This document shows positions 1 to 14,107 of a stretch of 64,000 nucleotides of DNA, in pieces. Source of the stretch: Prostheceraeus crozeri (Eukaryota; Platyhelminthes; Polycladida; Euryleptidae); the NCBI GenBank assembly GCA_907163375.1, contig CAJQUW010012546.1:62001-126000 (forward strand), in the 5' to 3' direction. The notes beneath the pieces are model-generated. The model was given only the letters and a program-made list of their open reading frames with translations. It was not told where the DNA came from and ran no database searches. The number at the start of each line of letters is the position of its first letter. Position 1 is the first letter of the stretch. The position numbers were made by a program, and so were the translations under genes.

Positions 1-2640
1 CATTCATTCCGATCATCTTGTAAATAAAACTTCTCAAATTTGTAATATTGCTGTTATAGTGGAACATGAAATGGCTGTTAACATACATCCTTGTAATATG
101 TATAAGATGCTTTGTTGTTCTGATCAGACTTTATGCATTAAGCGACAGATGTTCTGCTGAGTTGTGTTTCGAGCGAAATGAAAGAGTGTAAATGCATACC
201 TCACCTACGAATCCGGATTAATGTATTATTTTCAATATTGAAATTTTAATTTTATTGACATCAATTTTCAAAGAAAATAAAACCGATTTCTTTTAAAGTC
301 GCATTGGATAAATAATTATTTTGAAGTCTCTATACAAGTAATTTACCAAGGGTCATTAGTCCTAAAGCATTCACATGTTTATCTTCATTATTATGACGTA
401 CTTCAGCAAATGTTCAATATATAAACAATGAAATGCATATAGGGTAAGTGGGTCTACCTTGATTGTAGATAGTTGAGTATTCATTACGGGCTTTGCTTCG
501 TTCTCAGAAGTTTTTGCTAGAATTCCAATGCACACATATAGTCTGAGGTTTGTTGCTAAATGCTAACTAAAACAATATCTTCATTTTCTCGATGTGTGAT
601 TGATATTTAACTAAATAATGCTTGTCAATGAATAATGAGATTAGCAATCATGCCAAGCATATTTAGAAATGAAAGTTGCTTTCATTGAAGTCAAACCGAC
701 AATCTACTTTCTTTAAAATTTGCTTTGGGATTGTGCGAAACATGAACGCTCTCAGTCGTTAAAACTGCCAGACTTTGAATGCTATAGTTAGCATTGCTTT
801 TTAATATTTTTTAACCAATCCGAAAGTCAATATGAGCTTATTTGCACTTTTTTGATATTTAGTCAATTATCAATCTATATGGTTTTAAAGTGAAGATCTA
901 CTTAAGTTTTGGTCTAAAATGCTCTTTTTTCAAGTTGCATTTCATTCTTATCGGGTTTTGGAAGCGGAAATCAGAGATTTCACTTGCATCCTTGAAGAAC
1001 CCAAAACACTTCCTTGAGGTATTTCTTCTACAGTATTGTGAGGGAACCCGTGGAAAACGATTAACATTCAAAGCATGTGCTTCATGCAATAGTTTCTTGA
1101 GGCATTGATTTGATGCCTGCAAACAGCAGAACTGTTGCTTTTTTTACTGAATGCTATTTTGAGTGACTGCTTTTAATGTTGATCTGAAGCCGCTTGTTTT
1201 GAAGTATAAGTAAACATTCAGGTGCGGTAGTTAGTAAAATCTCTGGTCATCGGACGATGTCCCAGCATTTGAATTATTTGCTAGCTGCATGACTCCGATT
1301 CATTGTCACTACGAAATCCATAGGCCTACTTCATAGCTGGTCGGATCTGTCGACTTGGTCTGACTGATGACATCACCTAAATATAAAACTTGTATATGCT
1401 GACAATATTGAAGCAATATTGATCTTTCAAGCACCTTTTTTAATGAGGCATGTACCTTTTCATGATAAATGCCAATTTGTCAATCATTTATGGTTACATG
1501 ACTGGTCAGCTGTGAGTCCGAACTTGCTCACCAAATTCTTTGCTGTTTTGTTCACTTTGATTGTTTTTGTTTGTTTGATTTGATTGATAGGTTGCAAATT
1601 ACTGTCAATGCCGCGGTTTGCAGAGCGCAAGTTTAGCCTGTTAAGACTGTATTTACTGAGAATCATAGATTCATTTCCATCCAATTTTGGTTGATGGTGT
1701 ACCAACTCGACATGGCGCATATAATACAATTAGGCATAACGGATCGGTGAGTACTTGGGGCTGAAGGTGTTATCCGTTAATCATATTGAACCCTTGGATG
1801 GTGAATCTGAAGGATTTGAAGTTTACCTGTCCAGTGTTAAACTTCACAAATTTCCATGTCAATTGAGTGAAAGGACGGCCGACGTCTCTTGACAAAATAT
1901 CAGCAATTCATACATGGCGTGATTTTTTCCTGTTCCATGTCATGGATTATTAGTATTAATTACACTTGCATAATACATGAATTCATAAGAATAATTGGTG
2001 CATGCATGACATAGACACACAAGATTGCTCACACTTGGCACAGAAATTAGTCTATAGTTCTTTACCGTCAAATAACAAATTCAAGCCTCATTTGATATCA
2101 TTTGAATGGGCGGAGTGTGTAGTTCAGGAAGGACAAATGTTGATCACAAAAGTGCATCACGAAACATAATAGCAAATAGAGCTCAATTGAAGTTAGCAGC
2201 ATGCAATTTCAATTTAGAAGGAAACAGGGTAATATCAAATCCATTGATATCTCATTGTTTCACATTTCCCGATACAGAATCACTGTTGCTCCATGAAGTT
2301 TGTGTAATGAAAAGTGAGTTCATTACGCTTGCGGTTAAAAGAGATAAAGGAATCTCTTGAGATAAATCAAGATCTATTGCAAGTAATTATGTTTGATTGA
2401 CATGTGAGCTAAGAAAACAAACTTCCTGTCAAGCAGAATGCTTGAACTTAGCTTATTATAGGCCGTATTTATTGTACATAACCTATCTAATATTTATCTT
2501 TGTTACTATCTTCACTCCTCAATGTAATCTCCTTTTACATGCACCTGTGGCACTTGATACATAATTCAGGACTCACATTCTATCAAAGAATTCCTTATTT
2601 TCCATCTGAGAGGCCGAATACCGTGATGTTGCGGTAAAAA
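1..2640. other. AT-rich DNA with no recognisable gene
   Basis: Only short open frames (under 90 codons) occur here. None has a recognisable domain or splice-linked neighbour. No inverted repeat, tandem array or RNA gene was seen. Confidence 0.6.
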
Positions 2641-2642
2641 TG

Positions 2643-3029
2643 TTTATTCTGGCGAGGCCTTTCGACCGACACAGCCATCGTCAGACGAATGAGACATTCA
2701 TGTCACAAATGTACTAGTAGAACACAAATCAAGTGAAGCAGTCAATGAAATGCAGCATAGATAGAGGACTACATGTAACAATATGAAGTATGATGTTCTA
2801 CGTTCCTGCTATGTAAGGAAAGTAAGGAAAAATAAGAAAAATGTTTTTTCCGTTTCTTAATTCTTACTCTCCTTACACATCAAAAGTAGCACAGAACTTC
2901 ATACTGTTATTCCTCCATCGATGCCCCATTTCATTGACTGCTTCACTTGATTTGTGTTCTACATTTGTGGCATGAATGTCTCATTCGTCTGACGATGACT
3001 GTGCCGGTCGAAAGGTCTCGCCAGAATAA
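2643..3029. repeat. 387 bp palindrome with hammerhead-like boxes in each arm
   Basis: The left arm (about 2643-2845) and right arm (about 2850-3029) are diverged inverted copies meeting at an AT-rich centre. Near each outer end lies CTGACGA, a 14 nt insert, then GAAA. On the minus strand these boxes are at 2684-2678 and 2663-2660; on the plus strand at 2989-2995 and 3010-3013. The order matches the hammerhead ribozyme core (CUGANGA, stem II, GAAA), but helix II is poor because a T sits where G10.1 should be, and stem I is only partly complementary (ATTC with GAAT plus an internal loop). Penelope-like elements are known to carry hammerhead motifs in their terminal repeats, so this may be a decayed end of such an element. 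A generic fold-back transposon is the alternative. Confidence 0.6.
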
Positions 3030-5640
3030 TCAATCTAGCCGATTATTTGGTGGAAACAATTCCTTGTTTCCAGTTGTACTTCTCCGTCTACATGTAGTTG
3101 TAGCTGAATAATGCATTGTAGATAACAATTTATGTGATGCACGTTGCTATCCAGAGATTGTAAATGAGGATATCAGCCGCAAGTCTGCGCATTGCATGTT
3201 GGAATTCACAAAGATGGATGCCCAAAACGCATCGTCTGGCTGCGAAGAGCTAAATAATGCGTTCGAATTGGGATGAATACAAAAGTTGTGATTGGAATTT
3301 TTTTTGCGACCTATTTTACGATGGGCGCTATGCAGCATTCCCGTATCAAAGACTCTATCTATCGGTGTCTTGAAGATTTATTCATCCTTTTATAGATGAC
3401 TATTGCAACTCTTTCGTTTTGAGAGAAATTATATCAAATAAAGATTTCACTGCAAATGGTAATCTAGGTTGCAGCATCATTGTTTTTTGTCTGGAAATGT
3501 AGTGAAAGCAATGCGCACAATATTCCATAGGAGTTCGAGCATGTATAGCATGTCCCAATAAGAACGGATCAAAAAAATTGTCACAATTGACTGCGGTTTG
3601 CACTTCAATTGCTGTTGTTCATCTCGGATTGAATTGAGTTGCAGTACATGAAAATTGCATGAATATTCTTCTTGTCTGACTGATGTACTATTAACTCCTA
3701 AAAAATATTGGATTTTTATCTAATTCCAAAATCTTCAAATTGCCAGGTTGCTAACTGCAAATAACTGATAAACATAAGCAATTTTCATCCACCACTATGG
3801 ATCACGGGAGCTTCATTAAGTTATTTATGGAAGCAATGTAGACTTTTCCATAGAAATCAATTATTTTACTTTAGTCAGATTCAGCATCACCAAAAATGGT
3901 GACAAGATGTCACATACGCTTCGTAAATTGTCAGCGTTGTCATGAAATAGATTGAAGTAAACTTAAAGAGCGTGGAAAAATAGACTGAAGAAAGCTAACT
4001 TTCGTGCTCTTGATATTTGCATCAATTTCTTGATTTTAGTCGTTAGGAGGTGGAAAAGATTTGTTCAATAATTTGAAAATGTTTTTGAAGATTTATTAAG
4101 ACAAGTGTGCATTATGTACTGCCCCAAATTTCACAGCATGGTCATCAGATGGCGTTTGTTGCCCATACTGGTTTACATATCGTTTTATGCAAAATTGAAT
4201 GCGGTAATTACGGTTGCATAATTTTTCTAGTAATGAAGAATTTAGAAAAATGATTTGTAAATCAAAACCACAGAATTAAACATTTTATCTGCTTCGCGGA
4301 GATGAATCTAATTCTGTGATCAAAACGTTTGGTAAATGATCCGTCGTTTAGATTTCGGTAGCTATACTGAGCACACTATATTTTGAGCACGCTTTTGGTT
4401 TCTTACAGGGAGGGAAGTCTTCTCTGTTGATCTGATTTCTTTTCCTTCTATTGATTTATCAGCGTTCGCATATTACCATCGAATAGTTGCTCGGATCTAT
4501 GCTGCTCTTCAGTACCATATGTATCTATGGTGTCTGTATGTATCCATATGTATCTATTCAATTTCATGTATAGACTCCTGCCGATTTGAGTGTTGCCGCC
4601 TCGAGCTCTACGACTTTCATTGAATATGCATAACTAGAGTTGACATGCATGCTGTATAGTTGGGTATGAATACCACAACAGAACATACATTGTGATTTTT
4701 TTTGGACTGTAGGCGTTTTACCATTTAATTTTTTGCATTAAGCATGTCAAACCAAAAACTACATTGACTAGATTAAGACATAGCAAGCAATGCTGCATGT
4801 TAAGCAGCTTATTACGCGTAAAACCATATGTTGCTCTCATTAAAGCGTCTTTAATCCATCGTCAAAGTGCACCGTCTCAGTAGTCTGTCGGTTTTGGCTT
4901 CAAGTCTGTTCAAAAATTCGTCTGAGTTTCAGTCACTGAGCACGGACAGTAATAAATTTGAAAACGGATAAATACCAAATTCAAAGCAAAAATAATTTTA
5001 CAAAAAGTGCATGTCAAAAAAGCCAAATAGGACATTTTTTATACGAGCCACAGCCAAGACCGAAAGTTATATTTTGTAGCCTTGGCTACTATTCGAGTCG
5101 GCTTAATCTCTCTTCATCACAAACTTCTGTAGGCACTAATTAATTATTGATATCATATAAAAATTATATTCAAATAAATCTCTCTGAAAATAACCAAAAT
5201 TAAATGTCACTGGTGTGATATTTGGAGCATTTGATGTCCATGAACTGGAATATGCTTCTTAGACTATGATAGAAGCAAAATCGTTTTTTCAAATGTCAAA
5301 TGACTGGAAGGAAATTTGCAGGATATCCATTCTATTCTTTATCCCATGAGATGACTGTAATGCGGATGTTATGTGAGTTGTTGTATCAGTTGATTTTGCT
5401 TTAATTTTCATGTCTCACATGAAAATCGATATCACATCGATATCACACCAATATCCATCACATCGATATCCACAGCAATATTCATGATTTCTTAAAATTT
5501 GAATCAGACGATGAATATCTTTCGATATGCATAAATCATGTTTTAGTGCGTTTAAGTACAGGAAAAATTTAAGTCGCTGGACCTGGCAGTTATTTCCGAA
5601 CTGCTTCTTTTCTGTAGTATCTTGACTCATCAAAGTGGAA
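3030..5640. other. No gene seen
   Basis: Unassigned AT-rich sequence with short random frames. At about 5420-5475 a short imperfect reiteration of 'atcgatatcacatc' occurs. Nothing else structured was found. Confidence 0.55.
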
Positions 5641-5649
5641 TGTATGTCT

Positions 5650-5810
5650 ATATATTCCGAGCTTTCGCCGTTGCTGCATCGCGTTTATGGAACAGCCTCC
5701 CTTCACATCTCAGAGACAATGACCTGACACTTCCCATCTTTCGTCGGTCACCTAAAAACGTACCTGTTCCAAGAGAACGTCTAGAAACTTCTGTATTGTG
5801 CGCGATGTAA
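5650..5810 (+). pseudogene. LINE 3' fragment (C-terminal tail of ORF2)
   Basis: A short frame encodes AFAVAASRLWNSLPSHLRD followed by a phenylalanine- and arginine-rich end. Proteins of CR1/jockey-type LINEs commonly end with this pattern (R-x-F-x-V-A-x-x-R-x-W-N-S-L-P). No endonuclease or palm motif precedes it, so only the last roughly 50 codons survive. This fits the usual 5' truncation of LINE copies. The element family beyond the CR1/jockey type cannot be fixed. Confidence 0.6.
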
Positions 5811-8800
5811 GTGTTTTCATAAATAAGATGAATATCAAAAAAACTTCGAATCCGATGCGTAAAGTTAGGTTTATCAATATCTTACCAAAAAATAACCTTG
5901 CCGAAAAATTAAATGGTCAAGGCCACTTCAAAAGCAACTCGTAGTCTGCTTTCATTCACAATTTTTGGAGCGAGGATATTTCCTGAATCATTTCAAAAGA
6001 AACACATAGAAGCTGAAATTGTCATTTCTTTTCACATAAAAACATGGAGCTAGAAGTGATTAAGCTATATACTTGTTCGTTATTGTGAATGCAGCATAGA
6101 GTAAATTTTCTTGCGATCTTATTTCTTTTTCCAACACAAATGCAGACAGTCGTTCTGATGTAGACACCGGTTCTGTCAAGTGTGGTGTCTGTTTCATATT
6201 GCTTTTGGTGACACATCTTTAAGACGTTTTGTGTATTGGATACATAATTGAGCATGTAAAGCATTAGCTGAATCACTAATCTGCACTTCTTATTGTTGTT
6301 TTGATCTATAACCGCTGATGAATTCCCTTCTTTTTTTAGAATTCCTTCACATTAATTTGAATATATGTGCCTGCGCATTGATACTTCAGGATATGAAAGA
6401 ATTAGATGTATCTTTTCATGCACGAATGGAATTGAAATATCTCAATTTCCCTTCCTTCATCAGATAATGTTTGATACGATTTCTGATATGAATAAAGATT
6501 GATTCAAAAAAATCTCAACATGCAAAATGACAAGTATTCGATATTTGAACGCATACATTCATTTCGAATTTGCATTCCAAGGATTATTTAAGTTGCATTC
6601 TCTCTCTCTTCAGAAAGGGAAGAAACACTAGTGAATATTTCTGACTGATTGGCACGTTCTCATCCTTCCACATTCGATTCCGGATTGTGATGGATTGAGA
6701 ATATATGTCAGCATTCATTAGAATTTGCAGAACCCAAAAATTGACCTATGTTTTGGGGTTTTCCTTCAACTCTCACAGAATGCATGGCATTGCAGTTTTC
6801 TATCACACTTTATTACTCATGCTTTTTTGTAATATCAGTTACGTTTTCTTCACGCTTCCTATAATTTATTCTGTTAATCTCTTTTTTTTCCAAATTCTGC
6901 AATTAATATTTTTCTTACTTCTAGACTTTCATGTCATGGTGAAGGTATTCAATGTTGGTCAATAAAAGATAGTCTGTTTTCTGTCGTGAATTACAGTTGT
7001 GTTCATCGAAAAAGAGTCAAAATAAAATATTGCTTGCCTTTGAAGGGATTTGGTAAAATTTCACACAACATCCATCTGCGCAAAATGCGTGATGAGACTT
7101 CGACAATTGTCCACAGGAGTTCATTTGCAACTTAGGATGGAAGAATATCCTGAAATCCTTCTATTAGCTAAATATGGCAACGACATCCCCTGATCAGTAA
7201 GATCATTGAATGTCCTCTGACAAATTTTTGGAGAATGCGTGCAATATTTCGCAGATAAGTGCACTAGCGTCTAACGGGCACAAAAATAATACAGTATTAC
7301 AGTAATATTACTATAGATAAAGGGAAATGTGCTGCCTGCATCTAGTGTGTCATTTCTACTCCTACTTTGCAAGTCGATGAATCTAAGAGACTTCTGAAAA
7401 GCAGAAATGTAACGCAGAACTGAAGATATCTCGTATCAAATAATCTGTTGGATCATCTGACAGTTAGCATTTCAAACTTGATGTGCAATCAATTTAGTAA
7501 TTGCCTAATTGATATAAAATTCAAATTCGGAGGTGGAATCAACAGGAAGGAAGCATTAACAACGAGTATTAGAATATATCACCAAATTAGATATTGAATA
7601 ATGTCGTGTAAGTTTACGAGCAATTGAAAGAAGATGTATCAGTTTCCTGCGCATCAAGAAAATTGATTTTCGCAAGTATCAATGCAATGAGAGCTTTATC
7701 TGACCAATGCGAATCTCCTTTATGTAAAAATGAGGTTGCTGCGTTTTATTAAATTATATATGTATAATTATTTCTTTGTCAATGAGTGCTTCTTAACTAC
7801 GCTAAATACTCATTCATATAACAAGGAGTCTAACACAGATATTCTTATGATTGAATATGATAAAGTGCACCAAAGACTACGTTAGTCTACTATGATCGAA
7901 TGATTTACGCTACATCAATTAGTAAATGATGGCTGATGTGAATATACTTCCGGTTGAAAGTAGACATCAATAGTTCCTTAACACAGTGGCTGCTATAATA
8001 TCGAGAATGAGAGTTCGAGGCAGTAAACGTAAATCCAGAAAACTTTTCTCTAATAAGAGGATTTTAGAGTGCGTGAAATCTAGATCAGGATATTAAGGAT
8101 TTGGGATGTGACGCATTTTCTTCCATTTTGCGAGTTGGATTAAAAACAAATTTATAACTAGCAGTCTTTGTGATGAGTGCGCATTAAAGATATCAATGGG
8201 GAATACTGAGCGTAATGCGATATTGAAGACTATCTTTCAATACTCCATCAATGTTTATGTTGCTGTTTTTGTGTCTGCAGCAGCAGTTCAGACCCCTTTC
8301 TCCTCTCACTTTCCTACAAGAAATTAATTTATCTTCTTTCAGTAACTTGGAAGCAAATTTTCAGCTTGGAATTGCTATAATGGCTCCAATATATCCTACA
8401 GGCAAGGTTGGACCTTGGGTTTTGGGTCGACCTTGGGTAAGGGATACAAAACTTGGGTTTTCTATAAATGCTGCATATACAAACCAAGTGAGCAAAAATT
8501 AATATTTTGATCTGAATTTCAGGAGAACTACATGATGAGAGCATGAAGTTTTGATTTTAAATCAAAATTCCACTCAATTCACCGAATATTTCTTATTAGA
8601 AATATTTGTGGTTATTTGCTATTTAATTCTAGACTTCTTCAATGCGCGTATTTAACAGTACCGCGCATTGAAAGTTCGTACATGCTGTATTTGCTGTAAG
8701 CTTACATTGTGCATATTGAATTTTTATATATTTTATATCTTCTCAGTTGTCTTCGCACCCCTAAAATGTTTTCTAAGCCGATATCTATACAAAAAAGAAT

Positions 8801-9204
8801 TTATTCCAATATCGTATTCTAAGTATGCAATCATTACACAGTTTTTCCCACATATCAAGTCTGTATATTTCTGAATGATAAATTGAAAACAAATTATGAT
8901 TGTATGAATGTATGATTGTTATGCTGGTTTGATGGGCGGCAATGACCATAGATGCGAATGCGCGTTAGCAAATGAGCATCTTATGATTATTACTGCATAC
9001 CAAAACACCACAATAATCACATTGTTCAATAGAAATCTGATATGTCATCTTGTGGCTTTTTATGGCCTTTTGGAAAAATGAAAAAGCGTCTGCACGCTAT
9101 TTGGCTTTGTTAGAACTATGATTTTCGTATTTCTATTGAAGAATGAATGAAGATACATTGTCTTTCAAATGACAACCTAGACGATTTAGGCTGATCATTT
9201 GAAA
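5811..9204. other. No gene seen
   Basis: About 3.4 kb of AT-rich DNA with only short frames, the longest being 86 codons at 6705-6965 with no family resemblance. Around 8405-8460 the phrase 'ccttgggt' recurs at short spacing. No transposon ends were found. Confidence 0.5.
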
Positions 9205-9210
9205 GGTAAT

Positions 9211-9265
9211 ATCAGGGACATCTATGATTAATACAAGACATGATATAATCTTAGATGTTCCTGGT
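9211..9265. repeat. Short imperfect hairpin
   Basis: A 20 nt arm beginning atcagggacatc at 9211 is nearly the reverse complement of the arm at 9246-9265. A smaller inverted pair (ctttcaaatga and tcatttgaaag) lies just upstream at about 9163-9205. This may be a remnant of a fold-back or MITE-type element; no target duplication was found. Confidence 0.45.
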
Positions 9266-9986
9266 AATATGCATTGTTACTGAACCTAAAATTTATGACA
9301 TCAAAAATCCAAGATTTTGATCTGTAAAAGACTCAAATCTATAATAATTTTTTACATAGCTCATGGAGCTATTTGGAATATGTCAAGCCTGAGATATCTA
9401 CGAGTCCAAATTGGGACCCATAGGAATCACCTCAATGCCATTTTCACATTGAGTGCGAAGATGGACAGTGAAGTTCTCCTGCCTCAATGGTATTACATAG
9501 CAAATTAGAAGGCCTGAATCATGCAATTAAGGCCGTCTAATTTGGAATTGGAGATATATCAACAACTTTCAAAGTGACAGGTGAAATAATAGTGATAATA
9601 AAATGTATATTTTGAAAGTAATACAAATCATAATGTACAAAAGTATGAAGACAGCTGACAATTTATGAAAATTCCGAGAATTTGCAAACTCATCTGGCTT
9701 TTCTTAGGTTCACGTTGATGAGGGAGGTCGTATATGGAAGGAACATTTTCTTTCTGCGCGAAGTTCTACAGTAATTGACGAGATATTGGCTTCTGAGTTT
9801 GCGATTCACTCGCTGGAACAAAACATGAGATTTCTTAGATTCAATCATATGAAAGAGTTTAATGCTGGCCTTCTAACGTCGATCTTGGATTTCGTTTCTC
9901 TTGCAGTTGCATTTTCGTTTGTTATTGCTGCCATAGTATAGATTGCAAATAAGACGATGGGCTCGATTTTCTTTTCTTTGAAGTTT

Positions 9987-10911
9987 TTACGATAAAGATT
10001 TCTCCAAACCAACAAATACCGGTGATGCGTAGTCTAGAAGAGATCTGATGAGCGCTACATAGAGATCGCGCAATTCTTTATCTGTCACAATTCGTCGAAG
10101 AATGATTTCTTTATCAGTGATTACTCCTAAAACGTTGATTTCATCGACAAGAGGGACAGGAGTTGGTGATGAGAAGATGACTTGCTTTCTTGTGAAGAGC
10201 ATCAGTTAAGATTTATTTTAATTGAGAATTAACTCGTTCTTTCCACACCATGCCAATACATTTGAAGTTTCATCACGAATATAGCGGTTTATTATGACTT
10301 CGTCATCACAAGAGATAGGAAGAGCTATGTTAAAGTCATTAGCGTATTTAAAGTCCTGGGCACCAGTTGATTTAGATTGTAAATCACTGACAAAAATACA
10401 GGTGAGGGAAGGGGAAAGAACGGAACCCTGGGGCACCCCAAACTGTATGGAGTCTCCAATAACAGGTCCGATCCTCACTCTCGCCGTCCTCTGTTGCAGA
10501 TAGCTGTGGAGCCACTTAAGGAAACCAGAAGCGAAATCTTACTTAGTTTTGAAATTAAAAAGTTATGATTGACCGTATCGAAAGCTCGTAAAAAGTCATA
10601 ACTAAGTAGAGCTGCGCCAAAGTTTTCTTGTCATCAATCGTTGTACTTATCTGATCGAGAATGTCTATGATGGCGGTAGTTGTTGAATGTGCTCGCCTGG
10701 AGCCATGCTTTGATAACCCGTAGGATCCCTCGAGCTGGTTTTGCATTCGATCCGTAATGATTCGCTCTAATATTTTGGAGGGGACAGGAAGGAGATCAAT
10801 GTATCTCAGCTTTTCGATGTCCGCAGGAGTTGTTTTTGGAATAGCAGTGATAGTACAGTCCTTCCATTTCAGATTATAGAAGGATTTATAGAAGGAATTT
10901 TGTATCAGCAA
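9987..10911 (-). pseudogene. LINE reverse transcriptase remnant
   Basis: Read on the minus strand, three successive frames give parts of one non-LTR reverse transcriptase. The first (10911-10555) has a degraded fingers/palm start (W-K-x-x-x-I-T-A-I-P-K, then a Y-G-L-S-K-H-G-S-R-R segment). The second (10478-10218) holds motif B as GVPQGSVLSP and a corrupted catalytic box, YANDF where YADD is expected. The third (10202-9987) has the thumb-type segment ending SPVFVGL. Frameshifts separate the three and no endonuclease domain is present. The FVGL thumb resembles the fragment at 46.3 kb. The organisation indicates a dead CR1/jockey-group copy. Confidence 0.85.
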
Positions 10912-13900
10912 GAATGTACTTCGTTTACTTCATTCTACTCATTTATTGAAACTTAGGTTATGGGTTTTGACCCAAGTTCTGGTCAAAAAAAAACTTGCAC
11001 TCTTGTTTGAGATTTTAAAATATCTTCGCCAGAGCTGGAACCGGGTCGCTTGCACCCAGTTTTCCAGACAGAGTCCAACTCTGGTCTTTGTGCAGCTATT
11101 GGCCCTTACAAAAGCGAGCACATTGGCCTTACACATTAATCCTTTCTGCACTATCGTAATTAATCAACCAGACCTGTTCAGCATAATATTTGAAATATTG
11201 AATTAGAGCAATTTGTTAGAAGAGATTTGAGTGGCGTTTGTGTCAGACATTACTTAAATTCTAAGCTTGAAGGTAAAAATGGAAGATGGATTTATCTGAC
11301 TTAAAATTATCTATCTCATTATCTAACTTCAAATAGATGCTTTTAATTAATCATTCTTTCATTATGTGCATGCGCATTTCAGGTCTTAGAAACTGAATGG
11401 TACTAACTGATTGTGAACGAATTAGCTTGATATAATAAATCCGTTCATGTGGAACCAGGGATATTTGGCTTGGGACCAAGTATGTCAAAAAACCAGGGCT
11501 ATTAAAAATTTTATTGGAATTAACTTGAGAAGCACCATTCGTCATTTATATACGAGTGTTGACTAGAAAGTTCCCGGACAGCGTTTGCTATGTCTTCGTG
11601 AATGAATCCGATAGCTGTTGTTTTTGACATAGATGTACATCTATTTAGTATGATCAGGGATGTGTACACTGTACACAGGCAATCCATACTTTCTCAACGG
11701 TTGACAACACTTTACATTTAAGAAGCATCTATGAGAGTAGACCAAAATAACATCGCAGTAATTTCCAATCAAGCAGAAATTTCCACTGTTATAAAACAAT
11801 TCAGCCACAGTCAATTCTCCACGCTTTGGGAGTTGTGTATCCTGACTTCTGCATCATCTTATTCATACACATCCCTGCCATAGTGCATTTTTATGTACCT
11901 TCAGGGACATGGCAAGGACTCCTAGATATATAACATGGACATGGTTACTTATCTTCATATCTCTATGTCGCTTTCCGGGTGTTCATTTTTCTGTAAGTTA
12001 TTATAAAACGTAATTCCATGGACGTCTAGATATCCATAATTTACTATATAGTATAGTTATTGTAGTTACTATCATAGTTATTTAGAAGTCCATGGTAATT
12101 CCCATCAATCATAAGCGCATATTTACCTAGAAATGTAACATTTCAGATATTGAAATTGGTTTATCCTTAAACCTTAAACATCGATTAGATAAGTAACAAA
12201 ACATCAAAAATTATGAACAAAATACTAAACAATAACATCATGCAAATAAGAATTCAACTCTTTGTGGATCATGATTCATGTTGCTAAAATAATCAGTAAT
12301 GTTTTAGTTAGTAGCTTATACATTGCACAATTCAAATTTCTTGTCATCTTGGTTGACGCTAGTTGCATATCTTTCACAGGCTCTATTCTTCGCTACTGTT
12401 TCATAGCAAATTTGTTTTATCTTCAACTCGTAGAGCAAAACTATCCATGATCAGATAAAATATGGCTTTTGTCAATTCTCATACTCGTCATCGGAAAGCA
12501 CACTTGTGTCAATCATTATTTGTTCATCAAATACAGAAGTTAAATTGTGATTTGTATAATCCGGTGATGGTACTGATGTTGCTTCTCTTTCATTGACGCA
12601 TCCAATGCATGAGCGGATCTTTCAGTAATGAAAGAATCGCATGGATCAAATCGTCATGTCCCGCACTTATATGCTGTTATATATTGAGATAAGATAAACA
12701 GGAATACAGGGTCGATAGACAGGAATTGTTTGCATTTGAAAGTCATTTAGGTTGGTGCAATTCTCTTGCTTTTAGAAGATTATTTATATACTAAAACAGA
12801 AATGTAAAAATATTGTCTCGAAAAATTCACCTTCATTTGCCGATAAAAGTTGTATTTTGTAGCTTCCCTCTTGTTTTGTAGCAATTCTCGCCGAATTCGT
12901 TATGTTTTGTCACCCACATTGGTATCACTAAAAGGATTTGAAATGGATTGAAAAATTGACGATTTAAAGTGCACTGACATGACTTTTGTAATCATCGAAG
13001 TTTACCGAGAATGAAGATTTTGACTCTGCATCATTGATAAGTTGCTTCCTGTTACATAAAATTCTGAGTGATCGCCTATATTCGCAATTGAACTTCTAAA
13101 GGTGAAGTTAATGGATTACGATTCAATCTTGTTGGCTTGCAACATCAAATTACGCCGCATTGTTCTGAAATATGTTTTTTAATCATCTTCCTCTATTTGA
13201 CGTCATACTTCGACATTTTTAACACGTCGTTATTTTTCATTTGAAATTCTTTTGTGTGGATTGGAAGACTCATGGCAACCACTGATAATAGGCTAATTAG
13301 TAAGAATGATTGATGGCTTGATTCTTAATTAGGTTGAGTTTGCCATTGTTGTTCGCATTCTAGTAAATATGCTGTTTTGAACTATTTGAACTAATGACGC
13401 AATATCCTTTTACTACGCATCATCATCAGTCGCTACAAAGGCACGCCACGTACTTGTCTATTAAAAATCGCCTGGACAATGATATTTAATTGTATTTTAT
13501 TAATGTTAAATGCATGACTTAACCTACTTGTTCATCAATCAGTTAAATTGTTTTACTGCTTGATTTAGTAGCCGCTCGACATCTAGGCCATTATCTACGC
13601 TTCTGCTAGCTTTTACTTACCTTTTCCCACATTACCTTGCACAATAGCTACATTGTGGCACTCGAATACTTTTGCTTTCCTCATCATGAAACAATAGATA
13701 GACATGCAATAGAACTGCAATCAGCATCATGTTTTTGGATTTATTTACCGCTGGCATTTTAGCTAAGCCGACCTGCTTATCAACAAAGAAGATCGATGAG
13801 TTCAAGTGTTCCTTGCATCCGCAGACGCTGCGCTTCGTCCTACAGGCATTCGTCACTTCATGTCAGAAATGACCTTGCTTGCTTTTGACATTTATAATGG

Positions 13901-14060
13901 TTGGAAGGCACTAGAAGCTTCTTTGCCTCTGACCAAATTAGTTTGAGTACAATTTAATCATTACTTAGTGGTACATCTAAATAAAAACCATACATTTCCT
14001 TTGAATTACACTATCATGTGATATCTTCCCTGTAGTTTGATAACTGCATGTACGTCTGAC
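10912..14060. other. No gene; one hairpin
   Basis: AT-rich DNA without a credible gene. At about 12010-12098, two arms built around 'ccatgg' (taattccatggacgtc and its near inverse) face each other across roughly 40 nt and may be a fold-back remnant. At 11563 the phrase 'gactagaaagttcccgg' looks like a mariner-type terminus, but no partner end was found. Confidence 0.45.
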
Positions 14061-14107
14061 GGTTGAAGCTAGAGGATTTCTCGGGATTTGCAATTTTTGT
14101 ATCAGAC

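Noticed and set aside
4110-4165. Minus-strand CTGATGA followed by GAAA, possible hammerhead
   Set aside because: The nine nucleotides between the boxes cannot form helix II and the flanks do not pair as stem I.
11563-11600. Mariner-type terminus gactagaaagttcccgg
   Set aside because: No opposite end or transposase remnant was found, so a single short match is not enough.
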